A DNA stretch of 64,000 bases, taken from positions 310,001 to 374,000 of the forward strand of contig NZ_CP040792.1 in NCBI RefSeq assembly GCF_021952865.1, written 5' to 3'. Under the pieces are notes generated by a model. The model had not been told where the DNA came from. It made no database searches and saw only the letters and a list, made by a program, of their open reading frames with translations. This DNA comes from Clavibacter californiensis (GTDB taxonomy: Bacteria; Actinomycetota; Actinomycetes; Actinomycetales; Microbacteriaceae). The position numbers and the translations under genes were made by a program. Below, piece by piece: positions 24,580-33,580 of this stretch (position 1 is its first letter; each line of letters begins with the position of its first letter).

Positions 24580-24891
24580 ATGAGGAAGCTCGCGGCCTCG
24601 ACCCTGCTGGCCTGCATGCTGGTCGGCGGATCGCTTGTCGCCGCAGCTCCCGCCCAGGCGGCGACACCGTGCGGGTTCTACCCGATCACCACCGGCAACC
24701 TCGGTGGCGGCGAGGACGGCCGATATGAGAAGGCCACGTACAACAACTGCAAGTCCACGCCGGTCAAGATCACCGTCCGGTACTACTACGCGAATCGCAC
24801 GATGTGCGTCTCGCCCGGCGCGACGACGCTCTACGCGAATCCCGCGCTCGGGGCTCTCGTGGGCGCGTCGTGGACGAAGAAGTACTGCTGA
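24580..24891 (+). CDS. Secreted small four-cysteine protein
   Basis: A 103-residue secreted protein with signal peptide MRKLAASTLLACMLVGGSLVA and probable cleavage after AQA (about residues 27-29). The mature domain of about 75 residues has four Cys (CGF, YNNC, CVSPG and the C-terminal residue) and matches the preceding gene position for position, so they are tandem paralogues. It begins 14 bases after the end of the ancestral first copy. A GTG at 24571 is an alternative start. Function unknown; in a plant-associated actinobacterium such proteins could act outside the cell. Confidence 0.7.
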   Translation: MRKLAASTLLACMLVGGSLVAAAPAQAATPCGFYPITTGNLGGGEDGRYEKATYNNCKSTPVKITVRYYYANRTMCVSPGATTLYANPALGALVGASWTKKYC

Positions 24892-24966
24892 TCGGAGAAT
24901 CACCGGACGTCATTTCCCGGTATTGAGGAAATAGGGCCGCGGTGGGATGTCGATCCTGCTGGAGCC

Positions 24967-25797
24967 CTATTCTCGTGGCCGCGCGGACGGCGCATCCGGG
25001 CCTGCCGGCTGGCACGTGGGGCACCACCACGCCCGCCGCCCGCGCTCACTCGTGCTGCCCGGATCGTCGACGCCGATCACCGACGTCCCGCAGCGCAGGC
25101 ACGGCCGGTTCGCGCGGCCGACCACCCAGTGCGTGCGCCCGCGGCGGGGATCGCCCGTCGTGATCTGGTACGCGGCCGGCACCGTCGCCGAGTGGCGGAG
25201 GGAGCGGGCGGCGAGGTCGACGAGCGGGGGAAGGTCCACGTCGCGGACGCGCGTCGCCGGGTGCACGCCGCGCAGGAAGCCGACCTCGTTGACCCAGAGG
25301 TTGCCGAGGCCCGACATGGGGCGCTGGTCGAGGAGGGCGGCACGGATCGTCTCGTCGGGGCGGGCCGCGAGGCGGGTCACGGCGAGCGCCGGATCCCAGT
25401 CGTCACGCAGCGGGTCCGGGCCGAGGTGGCCGATGGCCGCGCGCTCGTCGCGGGTGGGGATCAGCTCGACCACCGGCAGGTCGATGCCCCAGAGCGTGCG
25501 CCCGTCGTCGAGGCGGAGGCGCACGCGCACCTGGTGCTGGATCCGCTGCGGCACGCGCTTGCCCGCGCCGGTGACCGTCCACGAGCCCTGCATGCGCAGG
25601 TGCGTGTGGAGGGTGGTCGCGTCGTCGAGCCGCATGAGCAGGTGCTTGCCGTGCGTGTCGAACCCGGTGATGCGCCTGCCGCCGAGCCGCGCGCCCGCCC
25701 GCGCGCCGGACCGCAGCTCCCCGTCGGCGATCAGCGCCCCGCCGACCTGAGCGCGGAGGCGTGCCGCGAGGACGTAGACGGAGTCACCCTCGGGCAC
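24967..25797 (-). CDS. nei: Endonuclease VIII / Fpg family DNA glycosylase
   Basis: A 276-residue base-excision repair enzyme. The N-terminal catalytic sequence is (M)PEGDSVYVLAARL: Pro2 and Glu3 are the bifunctional glycosylase/AP-lyase residues. GKHLLMRL carries the DNA-binding Lys, and the helix-two-turn-helix includes RPMSGLGNLWVNEVGF. The C-terminal zinc finger CLRCG...CPTC is intact (about residues 231-262). PEGD rather than PELPE points to the Nei (oxidised pyrimidine) branch. GTG start at 25797. Confidence 0.92.
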   Translation of the reverse strand: MPEGDSVYVLAARLRAQVGGALIADGELRSGARAGARLGGRRITGFDTHGKHLLMRLDDATTLHTHLRMQGSWTVTGAGKRVPQRIQHQVRVRLRLDDGRTLWGIDLPVVELIPTRDERAAIGHLGPDPLRDDWDPALAVTRLAARPDETIRAALLDQRPMSGLGNLWVNEVGFLRGVHPATRVRDVDLPPLVDLAARSLRHSATVPAAYQITTGDPRRGRTHWVVGRANRPCLRCGTSVIGVDDPGSTSERGRRAWWCPTCQPAGPDAPSARPRE

Positions 25798-25830
25798 GGG
25801 TCGACGGTAGCGGGGGCCGCCGACAGGGGG

Positions 25831-26937
25831 TCAGGCGTCGGATGGCGAGGGCGTCGCCGCGTCCTCCTGGTCCTCCACCGGCCCTCCCGCCCTGGCGAGC
25901 CCTCGGGTCTGCTCGGCGAAGCGCTTCACGAAGCGCTGCTGCCGGATGATGAGCGGCAGCATCGCCACGAGGAAGACCGCCATGACCACGAGCAGCACGA
26001 GCAGGAACGTGTCGAGCCCACCCCGCGCGATGGTCGGGACGAAGATCCCGACGAAGATCAGCGCGGTCTGCGCCAGGAGGAAGGGCTGCGAGACGCGCAT
26101 CACCGCGGCGACCCGGGCGGCACGCCACTCGAGGTCCGGCGAGAGCGTGTCGGCCTTGCCGGTGACGCGGCGGTTGATGGCCTTGCGATCCGCCATGTCG
26201 AGCCCGCGGACGATCGGACTCACCGCGAGCTGCGCGGGGAAGGCGACGGCGATGCAGGCGATCGCGGCGGCCGTGAAGGAGAGCTGGACGACGAAGGTCC
26301 ACGTCTCGGTGGGTCCGTCGTCATCGGTCAGCGCCAGCACGACCGCGAGGACGCTGCTGACCGCGAGCGCCACGACGAAGGTGACGACGACGACGCGGAT
26401 CTTGCGGCGGATCACCTCGGGCGTCCAGCCTAGGTCCGGTGAGTCCGGGAGGCCCGACTCCGCGCGTGCCCGCTCGCGCTCGTCCAGGGTCGCGCCTGCT
26501 CGGGCACCGAGGATCCAGCTGGCCGTCGCCACGCCGAGGATGCCGAGCAGGGCACCCGCCACGACGATGGGCGCGACGCCCGCCGCGACCGCGGAGGCGA
26601 CGTGCACCACCGTGACGAGGGCCGTGATGCCCGCGATGACGATGAGTCGCACAGGACGACGACCGGTGGCTCCCGCGATCCGGGCCGACGGGCTCTGCAC
26701 GACGACGAGCCCGATGGACATCGCGAAGCTCAGCGCGATGACGCCGGTCGTCATCTGCGTCACTAGGAGGGAGATCGGCGGCTCGTCCGGCACGTCGACG
26801 AACCGGGTGAACATCCCCGCGAAGAGCAGCACGAAGGTGCCCGCCCCGAGGAGGGCGAGCACGGTGACGAGCAGCGCGTTCCCCGGCCTTGATGCGTTCG
26901 CGCCGGATGGTGCCTGGTCCGTGCCACGTCCGCTCAT
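25831..26937 (-). CDS. Multi-pass membrane protein, hypothetical
   Basis: A 368-residue protein with about eight predicted transmembrane helices arranged as pairs, with a charged cytosolic loop near the middle (DERERARAESGLPDSPDLGWTPEVIRRKIR) and a second copy-like loop near residue 280 (LSPDLEWRAARVAAVMR), hinting at an internal duplication. No family recognised. The ATG at 26937 (MSGRGTDQ) is chosen; the frame extends further but only as low-complexity Arg/Gly sequence. Confidence 0.65.
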   Translation of the reverse strand: MSGRGTDQAPSGANASRPGNALLVTVLALLGAGTFVLLFAGMFTRFVDVPDEPPISLLVTQMTTGVIALSFAMSIGLVVVQSPSARIAGATGRRPVRLIVIAGITALVTVVHVASAVAAGVAPIVVAGALLGILGVATASWILGARAGATLDERERARAESGLPDSPDLGWTPEVIRRKIRVVVVTFVVALAVSSVLAVVLALTDDDGPTETWTFVVQLSFTAAAIACIAVAFPAQLAVSPIVRGLDMADRKAINRRVTGKADTLSPDLEWRAARVAAVMRVSQPFLLAQTALIFVGIFVPTIARGGLDTFLLVLLVVMAVFLVAMLPLIIRQQRFVKRFAEQTRGLARAGGPVEDQEDAATPSPSDA

Positions 26938-27146
26938 CCTCCGAACGTATCGGCCGGACGCCACCCGGACGTCTGCCCGCTGGCCCCCGTTCGCGCCCCG
27001 CCGCCCCTCCCCACGTGAACTCCCGCTGGATCCTCCGCGCATCCCCGCGCGCCCGCCGCCACCGCACGAGCGACGGGCCACACTCGACCCACGAACCCGA
27101 AGCCCGTCCCGACTGCCGCGCGCCACCGCGGCGAAGGAGCCCACCC

Positions 27147-27893
27147 ATGAAGATCACCGGCCGCACCGTCCTCATCACCGGCAGCACCTCGGGCATCGGC
27201 CGCGGGCTCGCCGAGCGGTTCCACGCCGCGGGCAACCGCGTCGTCATCGCGGGCCGCCGCCGGGAGCTGCTCGACGAGATCACCGCGCAGCACGACGGCA
27301 TGGCCTCGGTCGTGCTCGACGTCGCCGACCCCGCATCCATCACGGCCGCGCGCGACGAGCTCGCCGCCAGCCACCCCGACCTCGATGTCGTCATCACCAC
27401 GGCCGGCATCATGCAGGCCGAGGACCTCCGGGATCCCGCGCACCAGGCCACCGCCGAGGCCGTCGTCACCACGAACCTCCTCGGCACCATCCGCACGATC
27501 GACGCGTTCCTGCCCGGTCTCCTCGCGAGCGACGAGGCCACCCTGATGACCGTGTCGTCGGGCCTCGCGTTCGTCCCGCTCCCCGCGACGCCCACCTACT
27601 CCGCCACCAAGGCCGCCGTGCACTCGTACACGCAGAGCCTCCGCGCGCAGCTCGAGGGCACGTCCGTCGAGGTGATCGAGCTGGTGCCGCCCAAGGTGCA
27701 GACCGCGCTCATGCCCGGCCAGGCCGAGGCGGCCGACGCCATGCCGCTCGAGGACTTCCTCGACGAGGTGATGGGGATCCTCCAGGCGCGCCCGGAGGAC
27801 GACGAGATCCTCGTGCAGGACGTGCACGGCCTCCGCTTCGCCGAGCGCGACTGCCGCCACGACGAGATGCTCGCCCTCCTCAGCGGGCGGTAG
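27147..27893 (+). CDS. Short-chain dehydrogenase/reductase
   Basis: A 248-residue SDR. The cofactor motif is TGSTSGIGRG (about residues 11-20), AGRRR after strand 2 favours NADP(H), and the catalytic Ser and YxxxK occur in VSSGL and YSATK (about residues 136 and 151-155). The C-terminus is like DltE-type SDRs (VIELVPPKVQTALMPGQ). Substrate unknown. The ATG at 27147 follows AAGGAG; it is transcribed alone, divergent from the membrane protein to the left. Confidence 0.88.
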   Translation: MKITGRTVLITGSTSGIGRGLAERFHAAGNRVVIAGRRRELLDEITAQHDGMASVVLDVADPASITAARDELAASHPDLDVVITTAGIMQAEDLRDPAHQATAEAVVTTNLLGTIRTIDAFLPGLLASDEATLMTVSSGLAFVPLPATPTYSATKAAVHSYTQSLRAQLEGTSVEVIELVPPKVQTALMPGQAEAADAMPLEDFLDEVMGILQARPEDDEILVQDVHGLRFAERDCRHDEMLALLSGR

Positions 27894-27934
27894 CGGCCGG
27901 CACCGGCGGCACGCGGCACGCGGCACGCCGCGCT

Positions 27935-28963
27935 TCAGCTGCTCTGCCGCACCACCAGCGTCGTCGGCATGAGGGTCAGCGGTTCCACCGTCTCCCCGTC
28001 CACCAGCCGCACCAGCACCTCGGCCATCTTCTGCCCCAGCTTCTGGTTGGGCTGGCGCACCGTCGTGAGCGCCGGCACGGCGGACCTCGCGAAGTAGTCG
28101 TCGTCGAAGCCCACCACCGCCACGTCCTCGGGCACGCGCAACCCGTGCTCGCGCAGCTCCGCGTAGACGCCCGCGGCCATCTGGTCGCTCGCGGCGAACA
28201 CCCCGTCGATGGGCTCGCCGCGCGCGAGGAGCGTGCTTATCGCGTCGGCGCCGGACGCGGGCGAGAAGTCGCCGTACGCGACGAGCGTGGGATCCAGCCC
28301 CGCCCCGGTCATCGCCTCGCGGAATCCGCGCAGCCGGTCGATCCCCGCCGGCATGTCCTGGCGGCCCGCCACCGACGCGATGCGCGTCCGCCCCCGCGCG
28401 ATGAGGTGCTCGGTCGCGAGCCTGGCGGCGCCGACGTTGTCGACGTCGACCGTGGGCGCATCGCGGTCGTCGTCCCGCAGAGGCCGGCCGGCGAACACCA
28501 CCGGCAGCCGGTGCCGCAGGCCGCTGAACGTGGCGTCGCCCGAGTGGTGCGAGACCACCAGCACCCCGTCGACGTTGCCGCCGAGCAGGAACCGCCGGGT
28601 CTTCTCGGCCTGCGCGGGCGAGGAGATGAGGAGCGTGAGCGTGTACTCGGTGGCCGCCAGGTGCGTCATCGCGCCCTGGATCAGCGCAGAGAAGAACGGA
28701 TCCGCGAACACCCGCGCCGTCTGCTCCGGCATCACGAGCGCGAGCGCGTTCGTTCGGCGTCCGGCGAGCGAGCGGGCCGCGCGGTTGGGCACGTACTGGA
28801 GCTCCGCGATGGCCGCGTTGACCGCGGCGACGGCTCCGGGCGCGACCCGGTCGGATCCGTTCACCACCCGCGAGACCGTCGCCCGGCTCACGCCCGCGAG
28901 CCTCCCGACCATCTCGAGGGTGGGTGAGCCCTGCTCGGCGTTGGCGGCCACGGTCCCCCTCAT
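27935..28963 (-). CDS. LacI-family transcriptional regulator
   Basis: A 342-residue regulator: N-terminal helix-turn-helix with hinge (MVGRLAGVSRATVSRVVNGSDRVAPGAVAAVNAAIAELQYVPN, about residues 18-60; ARSLAGRRTNALALV after it) and a periplasmic-binding-protein-like effector domain (sugar-type) to the end. It is divergent from a Gfo/Idh/MocA oxidoreductase and probably regulates it in response to a sugar or sugar acid. The shared 127-base region has GAGTG-N10-CACTC at 29003-29022 as a weak inverted repeat; it is not a classical LacI half-site. Confidence 0.88.
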   Translation of the reverse strand: MRGTVAANAEQGSPTLEMVGRLAGVSRATVSRVVNGSDRVAPGAVAAVNAAIAELQYVPNRAARSLAGRRTNALALVMPEQTARVFADPFFSALIQGAMTHLAATEYTLTLLISSPAQAEKTRRFLLGGNVDGVLVVSHHSGDATFSGLRHRLPVVFAGRPLRDDDRDAPTVDVDNVGAARLATEHLIARGRTRIASVAGRQDMPAGIDRLRGFREAMTGAGLDPTLVAYGDFSPASGADAISTLLARGEPIDGVFAASDQMAAGVYAELREHGLRVPEDVAVVGFDDDYFARSAVPALTTVRQPNQKLGQKMAEVLVRLVDGETVEPLTLMPTTLVVRQSS

Positions 28964-29090
28964 GTCGGTGCTCGTCGGATCAGGCGCGGCGTGGATCAGG
29001 TCGAGTGTACGGCCGGGCACTCGCGCCGCCCCGACCGGTCGCGATCCCCGCGCCGGCCGCGACGGCGGGGTCGCGGCATAGGCTCGCGGC

Positions 29091-30119
29091 ATGTCGACGA
29101 CGATGCCGCCCTCGCCCGAGTCCACCACCGCAGGCGACGGCGACGCGCAGGACGACACCCGCCCCATCCGCTTCGGCGTGATCGGCGCCGCCGGCATCGC
29201 GACGTCGGTCGTCCCCGACCTGCTGCGCGTCCCCGGCATCGAGGTCGTGGCCGTGCACTCCCGCACCCGCGCGAGCTCCGAGGCGCTGGCCGAGGAGCAC
29301 GGCATCGCGCGGATCCACGACACCCTCGACGCGCTCCTCGCCGACCCCGAGGTGGACGCCGTCTACGTCGCCACCCCGCACACCCTCCACCGGTCGCAGG
29401 CCGAGGCCGCCCTCCGCGCCGGCAAGCACGTCGTCTGCGAGAAGCCCGCCACCACCACGGCCGAGGACACCCGCGCCCTCGTCGACCTCGCCCGGGCCGA
29501 GGGGCTGCTCTTCCTCGAGGCGCTCTGGATGGCGTTCTCCCCCGGCTACCTCGCCGTCCGCCAGGCGATCGCGGACGGCCGCGTCGGGGATCCGCGCGCC
29601 ATCTCCGTCGCGTTCGGCTTCGTCACCGACGGGAAGGGCCGCCTCTGGGACCCGGAGGTCGGCGGCGGCACGCTGCTCGACATGGGCGTCTACCCGCTCG
29701 CCTTCGCGCACGGCCTGTTCGGCGCCCCGTCGTCCGTCTCCGCGGTCGGCACGGTGATCGAGGGCGGCGTCGACACCGAGGTCGCGATCCTGCTCGGCTG
29801 GCCCGACGGCCGCCACGCCACCCTCGCCTGCTCGCTCGTCGCGGCGCTCCCCACCGGCGCGACCGTCAGCGGCACGGCCGGCCGCATCGAGGTGGATCCG
29901 CTGTTCCTCGCCTCCCGCGCGCTCACGATCGTGCCCGCCGACGGGGATCCGGAACGGCAGGAGCACGCGATCGAGGGCCGCGGCTACGTGCCCATGTTCC
30001 GGGCGGCGAGGGACACGATCCGGGCGGGCGCCGTCGAGTGCGCCCAGATGCCGCACGCGGAGTCGATCGCCCTCGCGGAGCTGATGGACGGGATCCTCGC
30101 GGACATCGGCGCCCGCTGA
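29091..30119 (+). CDS. Gfo/Idh/MocA family oxidoreductase
   Basis: A 342-residue NAD(P)-dependent oxidoreductase. After a 25-residue acidic leader come the Rossmann fold FGVIGAAGIATSVVPDLL (about residues 28-45), VAVHSRT, and the family signature AGKHVVCEKP with the catalytic Lys (about 113-122). The C-terminal domain includes GGGTLLDMGVYPL. Members oxidise sugars, inositols or dihydrodiols (this one looks closest to the dihydrodiol dehydrogenase-like branch). Likely controlled by the divergent LacI regulator. Confidence 0.88.
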   Translation: MSTTMPPSPESTTAGDGDAQDDTRPIRFGVIGAAGIATSVVPDLLRVPGIEVVAVHSRTRASSEALAEEHGIARIHDTLDALLADPEVDAVYVATPHTLHRSQAEAALRAGKHVVCEKPATTTAEDTRALVDLARAEGLLFLEALWMAFSPGYLAVRQAIADGRVGDPRAISVAFGFVTDGKGRLWDPEVGGGTLLDMGVYPLAFAHGLFGAPSSVSAVGTVIEGGVDTEVAILLGWPDGRHATLACSLVAALPTGATVSGTAGRIEVDPLFLASRALTIVPADGDPERQEHAIEGRGYVPMFRAARDTIRAGAVECAQMPHAESIALAELMDGILADIGAR

Positions 30120-30250
30120 CAGGCGCCCGATGCGCACGTCCGGGGAGCCGTCATCCGCCGGTCGTTAGGGTCGATGGCGAGGCACGCGCCTCGCCCTGCG
30201 GCACGTCGACGGAGACGATCCGATCCGGAACGACCCCGAAGGAGAACACC

Positions 30251-30802
30251 ATGACGCACGTCCTCGTGCTCGTCGGGAGCCTGCGCTCAGGCTCCACCAA
30301 CCAGCAGATCGCCGAGGCGGCGGTGCGCCACGCCCCCGACGGCGTGACCCTCGACATCCACGCCGGCCTCGACCGGCTGCCCTTCTACAACGAGGACATC
30401 GACGTCGAGGGATCCGTGCCCGACGCCGCCGTGGCCTTCCGCGACGCGATCGCCGCGGCCGACGCGCTCCTCGTGGTCACCCCCGAGTACAACGGCACGA
30501 TGCCCGCGGTGCTGAAGAACGCCATCGACTGGGCGTCTCGCCCCTTCGGCGCCTCCGCCCTGGCGGGGAAGCCGACCGCCGTGATCGGCAGCGCCTTCGG
30601 CCAGTACGGCGGCGTGTGGGCGCAGGACGAGGCCCGCAAGTCGCTCGGCATCGCCGGCGCCCACGTGCTCGACGACGTCAAGATGGCCGTCCCCGAGTCG
30701 GTGGTCCGCTTCGCCGAGCGCCACCCGGCGGACGACGCCGAGGTCGTGGCGCAGCTCCGCGAGGTGCTCGACGCCGTGCGCACCTCGGCGACCGCCGCCT
30801 GA
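30251..30802 (+). CDS. NADPH-dependent FMN reductase
   Basis: A 183-residue flavodoxin-fold reductase: phosphate-binding loop VGSLRSGSTNQ (about residues 8-18), PFYNEDID (about 44-51) and the FMN-ring loop TPEYNGTMPAVLKNAIDWASRP (about 77-98). Such enzymes reduce quinones, chromate or azo compounds with NAD(P)H and protect from oxidative stress. The ATG has GGAG eight bases upstream. Single-gene unit ending at the perfect hairpin at 30831. Confidence 0.9.
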   Translation: MTHVLVLVGSLRSGSTNQQIAEAAVRHAPDGVTLDIHAGLDRLPFYNEDIDVEGSVPDAAVAFRDAIAAADALLVVTPEYNGTMPAVLKNAIDWASRPFGASALAGKPTAVIGSAFGQYGGVWAQDEARKSLGIAGAHVLDDVKMAVPESVVRFAERHPADDAEVVAQLREVLDAVRTSATAA

Positions 30803-30830
30803 GCCGACCCACCGACCGGGCAGCACGCCT

Positions 30831-30878
30831 GGCACGACGACGGCCGCGCCCCCATGGGGACGCGGCCGTCGTCGTGCC
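30831..30878. terminator. Perfect hairpin between convergent genes
   Basis: An 18-bp perfect inverted repeat (GGCACGACGACGGCCGCG and complement) with a 12-base loop, ending 10 bases before the stop of the convergent dehydrogenase gene; probably works both ways. Confidence 0.8.
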
Positions 30879-30888
30879 GGCCCGGAGG

Positions 30889-32064
30889 CTACGGCTTCAG
30901 CACCACCTTGATGCAGCCGTCCTCCTTCTTCTGGAAGATCTCGTACATGTGCGCGGCCTCGCTGAGCGGCACGGAGTGCGTGACGAGGTCCATGACGCCG
31001 AGCGGGTCGGACGGGTCCTCGACGAGGGGCAGCAGGTCCTGGATCCAGTACTGGACGTTGCACTGGCCCATGCGGATCGCGATCTGCTTGTCGAAGAGCG
31101 ACTTCATGGGCAGCGGGTCGGCCTCGCCGCCGTAGACGCCGGAGATGGAGACGGTGCCGCCGCGGCGGACCGCATCGAACGCCGTGTGCAGGGCCGCGAG
31201 GCGGTCGACGCTCGCGACGTCCATGACCTTCTTCGCTATGCCGTCGGGCAGCAGGCCCGCGGCCTTCTCGGCGAACGAGGCGACGGGGCTGCCGTGCGCC
31301 TCCATGCCGACGGCCTCGACCATGGCGTCCGGCCCGCGGCCGTCCACCATCTCGCGCAGCTTGTCGGCGACGTCGTCGGTGAGGTCGAGGGTCTCGACGC
31401 CGTGGCGCTCGGCCATGGCACGGCGCTCGGCGACGGGATCCACCGCGATGACGCGGTAGCCGAGGTGCCTGCCGATGCGGGCCGCGAACTGGCCGACGGG
31501 GCCGAGGCCCATGACGCCGAGCGTGCCGCCCTCGGGCACGTTCGCGTACTGCACGCCCTGCCAGGCGGTGGGGAGGATGTCGCTGAGGAAGAGGTAGCGC
31601 TCGTCGGGGAGCTCGGAGTTCACGACGATCGCGTTGACGTCGGCGAGCGGCATGCGGAGGCGCTCGGCCTGGCCGCCGGGGACGGATCCGTACATCTCGC
31701 TGAAGCCGTACAGCGCGGCGCCGCTGCCCTGCGCCCGCACCTGCGTGGTCTCGCACTGCGTGAAGAGGCCCTTGTCGCACATGAAGCAGTCGTGGCACGC
31801 GATGACGAAGGGGACGACGACGCGGTCGCCGACCTTGAGCTTCGTGACGGCGCTGCCGACCTGCTCGACGACGCCCATGTTCTCGTGCCCGAGCACGTCG
31901 TCCTTCTCCAGGAACGGGCCGAAGACCTCGTAGAGGTGGAGGTCGGATCCGCAGATCGCGGTCGACGTGATGCGGATCACCGCGTCGGTGTCCTGCTCGA
32001 TCACGGGGTCGGCGACCTCCTTGACCTCGACGTCGTGGGTGCCCTGCCAGGTGAGTGCCTTCAT
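30889..32064 (-). CDS. Zinc-dependent alcohol dehydrogenase (FdhA-like)
   Basis: A 391-residue medium-chain dehydrogenase. Catalytic zinc ligands are Cys in STAICGSDLH (about residue 38), His-Glu in GHENMG (about 60-61), and the structural zinc site is CHDCFMCDKGLFTQC (about 90-104). The NAD fold is GVMGLGPVGQFAA. Insertions and the QWVQDLLP-like region (here VQYWIQDLLPLVEDP) resemble glutathione-independent formaldehyde dehydrogenases. Probably NAD-linked aldehyde or alcohol oxidation; substrate not determined. ATG at 32064 with AAGGAGC upstream. Confidence 0.9.
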   Translation of the reverse strand: MKALTWQGTHDVEVKEVADPVIEQDTDAVIRITSTAICGSDLHLYEVFGPFLEKDDVLGHENMGVVEQVGSAVTKLKVGDRVVVPFVIACHDCFMCDKGLFTQCETTQVRAQGSGAALYGFSEMYGSVPGGQAERLRMPLADVNAIVVNSELPDERYLFLSDILPTAWQGVQYANVPEGGTLGVMGLGPVGQFAARIGRHLGYRVIAVDPVAERRAMAERHGVETLDLTDDVADKLREMVDGRGPDAMVEAVGMEAHGSPVASFAEKAAGLLPDGIAKKVMDVASVDRLAALHTAFDAVRRGGTVSISGVYGGEADPLPMKSLFDKQIAIRMGQCNVQYWIQDLLPLVEDPSDPLGVMDLVTHSVPLSEAAHMYEIFQKKEDGCIKVVLKP

Positions 32065-32450
32065 GGTGCTCCTTCGTTCTCGGGCGCGGATCCTCGTGGG
32101 ACGCGCGCTCATCCACACAACGCCCTCGCGGGCTGTCCGCCAAGCGAAGGTCGGAAGTCGTCCAGGGAACCGGGACGCCCGGGCGCGGCGGGAGGAGCGC
32201 GGAGCGCGCCGAGCGCACGGGGGCCAGGGCCGCTCAGACGATCCGCCCCGGGGAGTCGGTCGTCCACGACACGACCGGACCGGGGCGGATCTGGAGGGCC
32301 GGTGATGACGGTCCGGACTGCATAGGAGGACTCTCGACAACCCTCAAGCGCCCGAGCCCGCGACGGCCCCGTGCCCACAGTGTGCTCCCCATGCGAGGAA
32401 ATGCCCAGCCCCCGTCGTGACTCGCGGCGGACGCGCGGGAACGACGGGGC
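32065..32450. other. Intergenic region, 386 bases
   Basis: No credible coding region on either strand. It must hold the promoter of the dehydrogenase gene at its left end. The only structure I see is the long inverted repeat at 32240-32291. Confidence 0.6.
32240..32291. terminator. Long two-part hairpin
   Basis: Outer arms GATCCGCCCCGG / CCGGGGCGGATC (12 bp, perfect) enclose inner arms CGGTCGT / ACGACCG (7 bp, perfect) with a short internal loop. It lies 160 bases beyond the stop of the minus-strand gene at 32451, so it may be a terminator, though the distance is unusual. Confidence 0.45.
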
Positions 32451-32777
32451 TCAGACGTCCCAGCCGTGCGCGCGCTGCACCTCGCGGAGCGCCCGGGCGG
32501 CATCGCGCTCGGCGTACGGGAGGCGGTCCCAGTGGATGCCCGTCGCGGAGATCCAGCCGAGCTCGGCGAGCGCGACCGCGAGGTCCTCGATGTAGAGGGC
32601 GATGGCGTCGTCGTCACCTCGGATCGCGTCTCCGGTGATGGACCAGCCGTAGTAGCCGGCCAGGAAGCGGGCCTGCTCGGTGGGGCTGCGGCGGGGACCC
32701 TGCGGGCGCGGAGGGAGGGACTCGCTCGCGGAGGACTGGACCAGATCACCCATGTCGTCGGTGCCGGTGTCCTGCAT
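32451..32777 (-). CDS. Hypothetical protein
   Basis: A 108-residue acidic soluble protein with no recognised domain. The C-terminal half is well folded-looking and helical (SPTEQARFLAGYYGWSITGDAIRGDDDAIALYIEDLAVALAELGW then WDRLPYAERDAARALREVQRAHGWDV). The ATG at 32777 follows GAGAGG by about six bases; the frame extends upstream only as low-complexity sequence. Conserved look, function unknown. Confidence 0.6.
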   Translation of the reverse strand: MQDTGTDDMGDLVQSSASESLPPRPQGPRRSPTEQARFLAGYYGWSITGDAIRGDDDAIALYIEDLAVALAELGWISATGIHWDRLPYAERDAARALREVQRAHGWDV

Positions 32778-32925
32778 CGCGTCCCTCTCATCGGGTGACG
32801 CGCCCGCGTGACCCGATCCCACGATGCCAGCCGTCGCGGATCCGCCCGAATGGGAGCCAGGGGGTTGACACGAGGACGGGAGCCCGGCTAGCCGAGGGTG
32901 CCGGGACCGATGCCGTCGCGCGGGG

Positions 32926-33249
32926 TCAGCGCGCGTCGTCGCGCGGCTCGTCCTCCGGGGGCTCACGCATGATGAGCAGGCCGCCGGGGCTGTTCGCCGT
33001 GGTCATGAGGGCGTCCACCCACTTGCGGTTGATGGGCGGCACGCGACTGCCGTGGTACTTGAACACCAGCGGCAGGGAGTTGTGCATCCAGATGGTGGTG
33101 CGTCCGTCGCCCACCTCCACGTCGTCGCGCCAGGAGAAGTAGAAGTTCTCCCCGCGGCGCAGCTTCGCGCCGATGACGAGCTGCAGGTGAGCGAGAAGGC
33201 GGTCATCGAACTCCGCCGTCAGCGTCGAGTCGTACTTGAACGTCCCCAT
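32926..33249 (-). CDS. DUF7882-like small protein
   Basis: A 107-residue protein starting MGTFKYDSTLTAEFDDRLLAHLQLVIGAKLRRGENFYFSW, a pattern I associate with small Microbacteriaceae proteins (DUF7882 type, sometimes named after ATP-dependent DNA ligase by similarity transfer). It also has IWMHNSLPLVFKYHGSRVPPINRKWVDALM. No catalytic motif is evident. The ATG at 33249 fits the family start; function unknown. Confidence 0.75.
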   Translation of the reverse strand: MGTFKYDSTLTAEFDDRLLAHLQLVIGAKLRRGENFYFSWRDDVEVGDGRTTIWMHNSLPLVFKYHGSRVPPINRKWVDALMTTANSPGGLLIMREPPEDEPRDDAR

Positions 33250-33580
33250 GATCGATCCCGTGTTCCCCTCATGAGCTCTCGCGCCCCGCGCCGAGGAGAT
33301 GGGGGCCAGAGAGCGGCGCTGAGCTTCGGCCGTGCCCACCCACTATGCCAGCGTTGCCGGGTCGCATCGCCTCGTCCGGCAGGCGGATCGGCATGTGGTA
33401 ATGGGCGGCCCCCCGGGAGGAGCCGACGCGAGGGGCGGATCCCGCCGCCCCCGACGCGCCCGAGAGAACGCGCCCGGCGCCTGTCACGGGGGTAGGCGCT
33501 CGCCGCCCGTGCGGCGGACGGTCGATGGGAAGCCGCGGTCGCTCCGGACCGCGGCGCCGACGACGAGGAGAGACCCCTCC
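33250..33580. other. Intergenic region, 331 bases
   Basis: Divergent promoter space between the DUF7882-like gene and the manganese catalase gene. No ORF is credible. Near its right end CCGCGGTC and GACCGCGG (about 33534-33556) form a short hairpin just upstream of the catalase ribosome binding site GAGGAGAG. Confidence 0.55.

Noticed and set aside
32234-32791. 185-codon minus frame overlapping the hypothetical gene at 32451-32777
   Set aside because: Ser/Arg/Pro-rich shadow frame; the overlapping frame with a ribosome binding site looks like the real gene.
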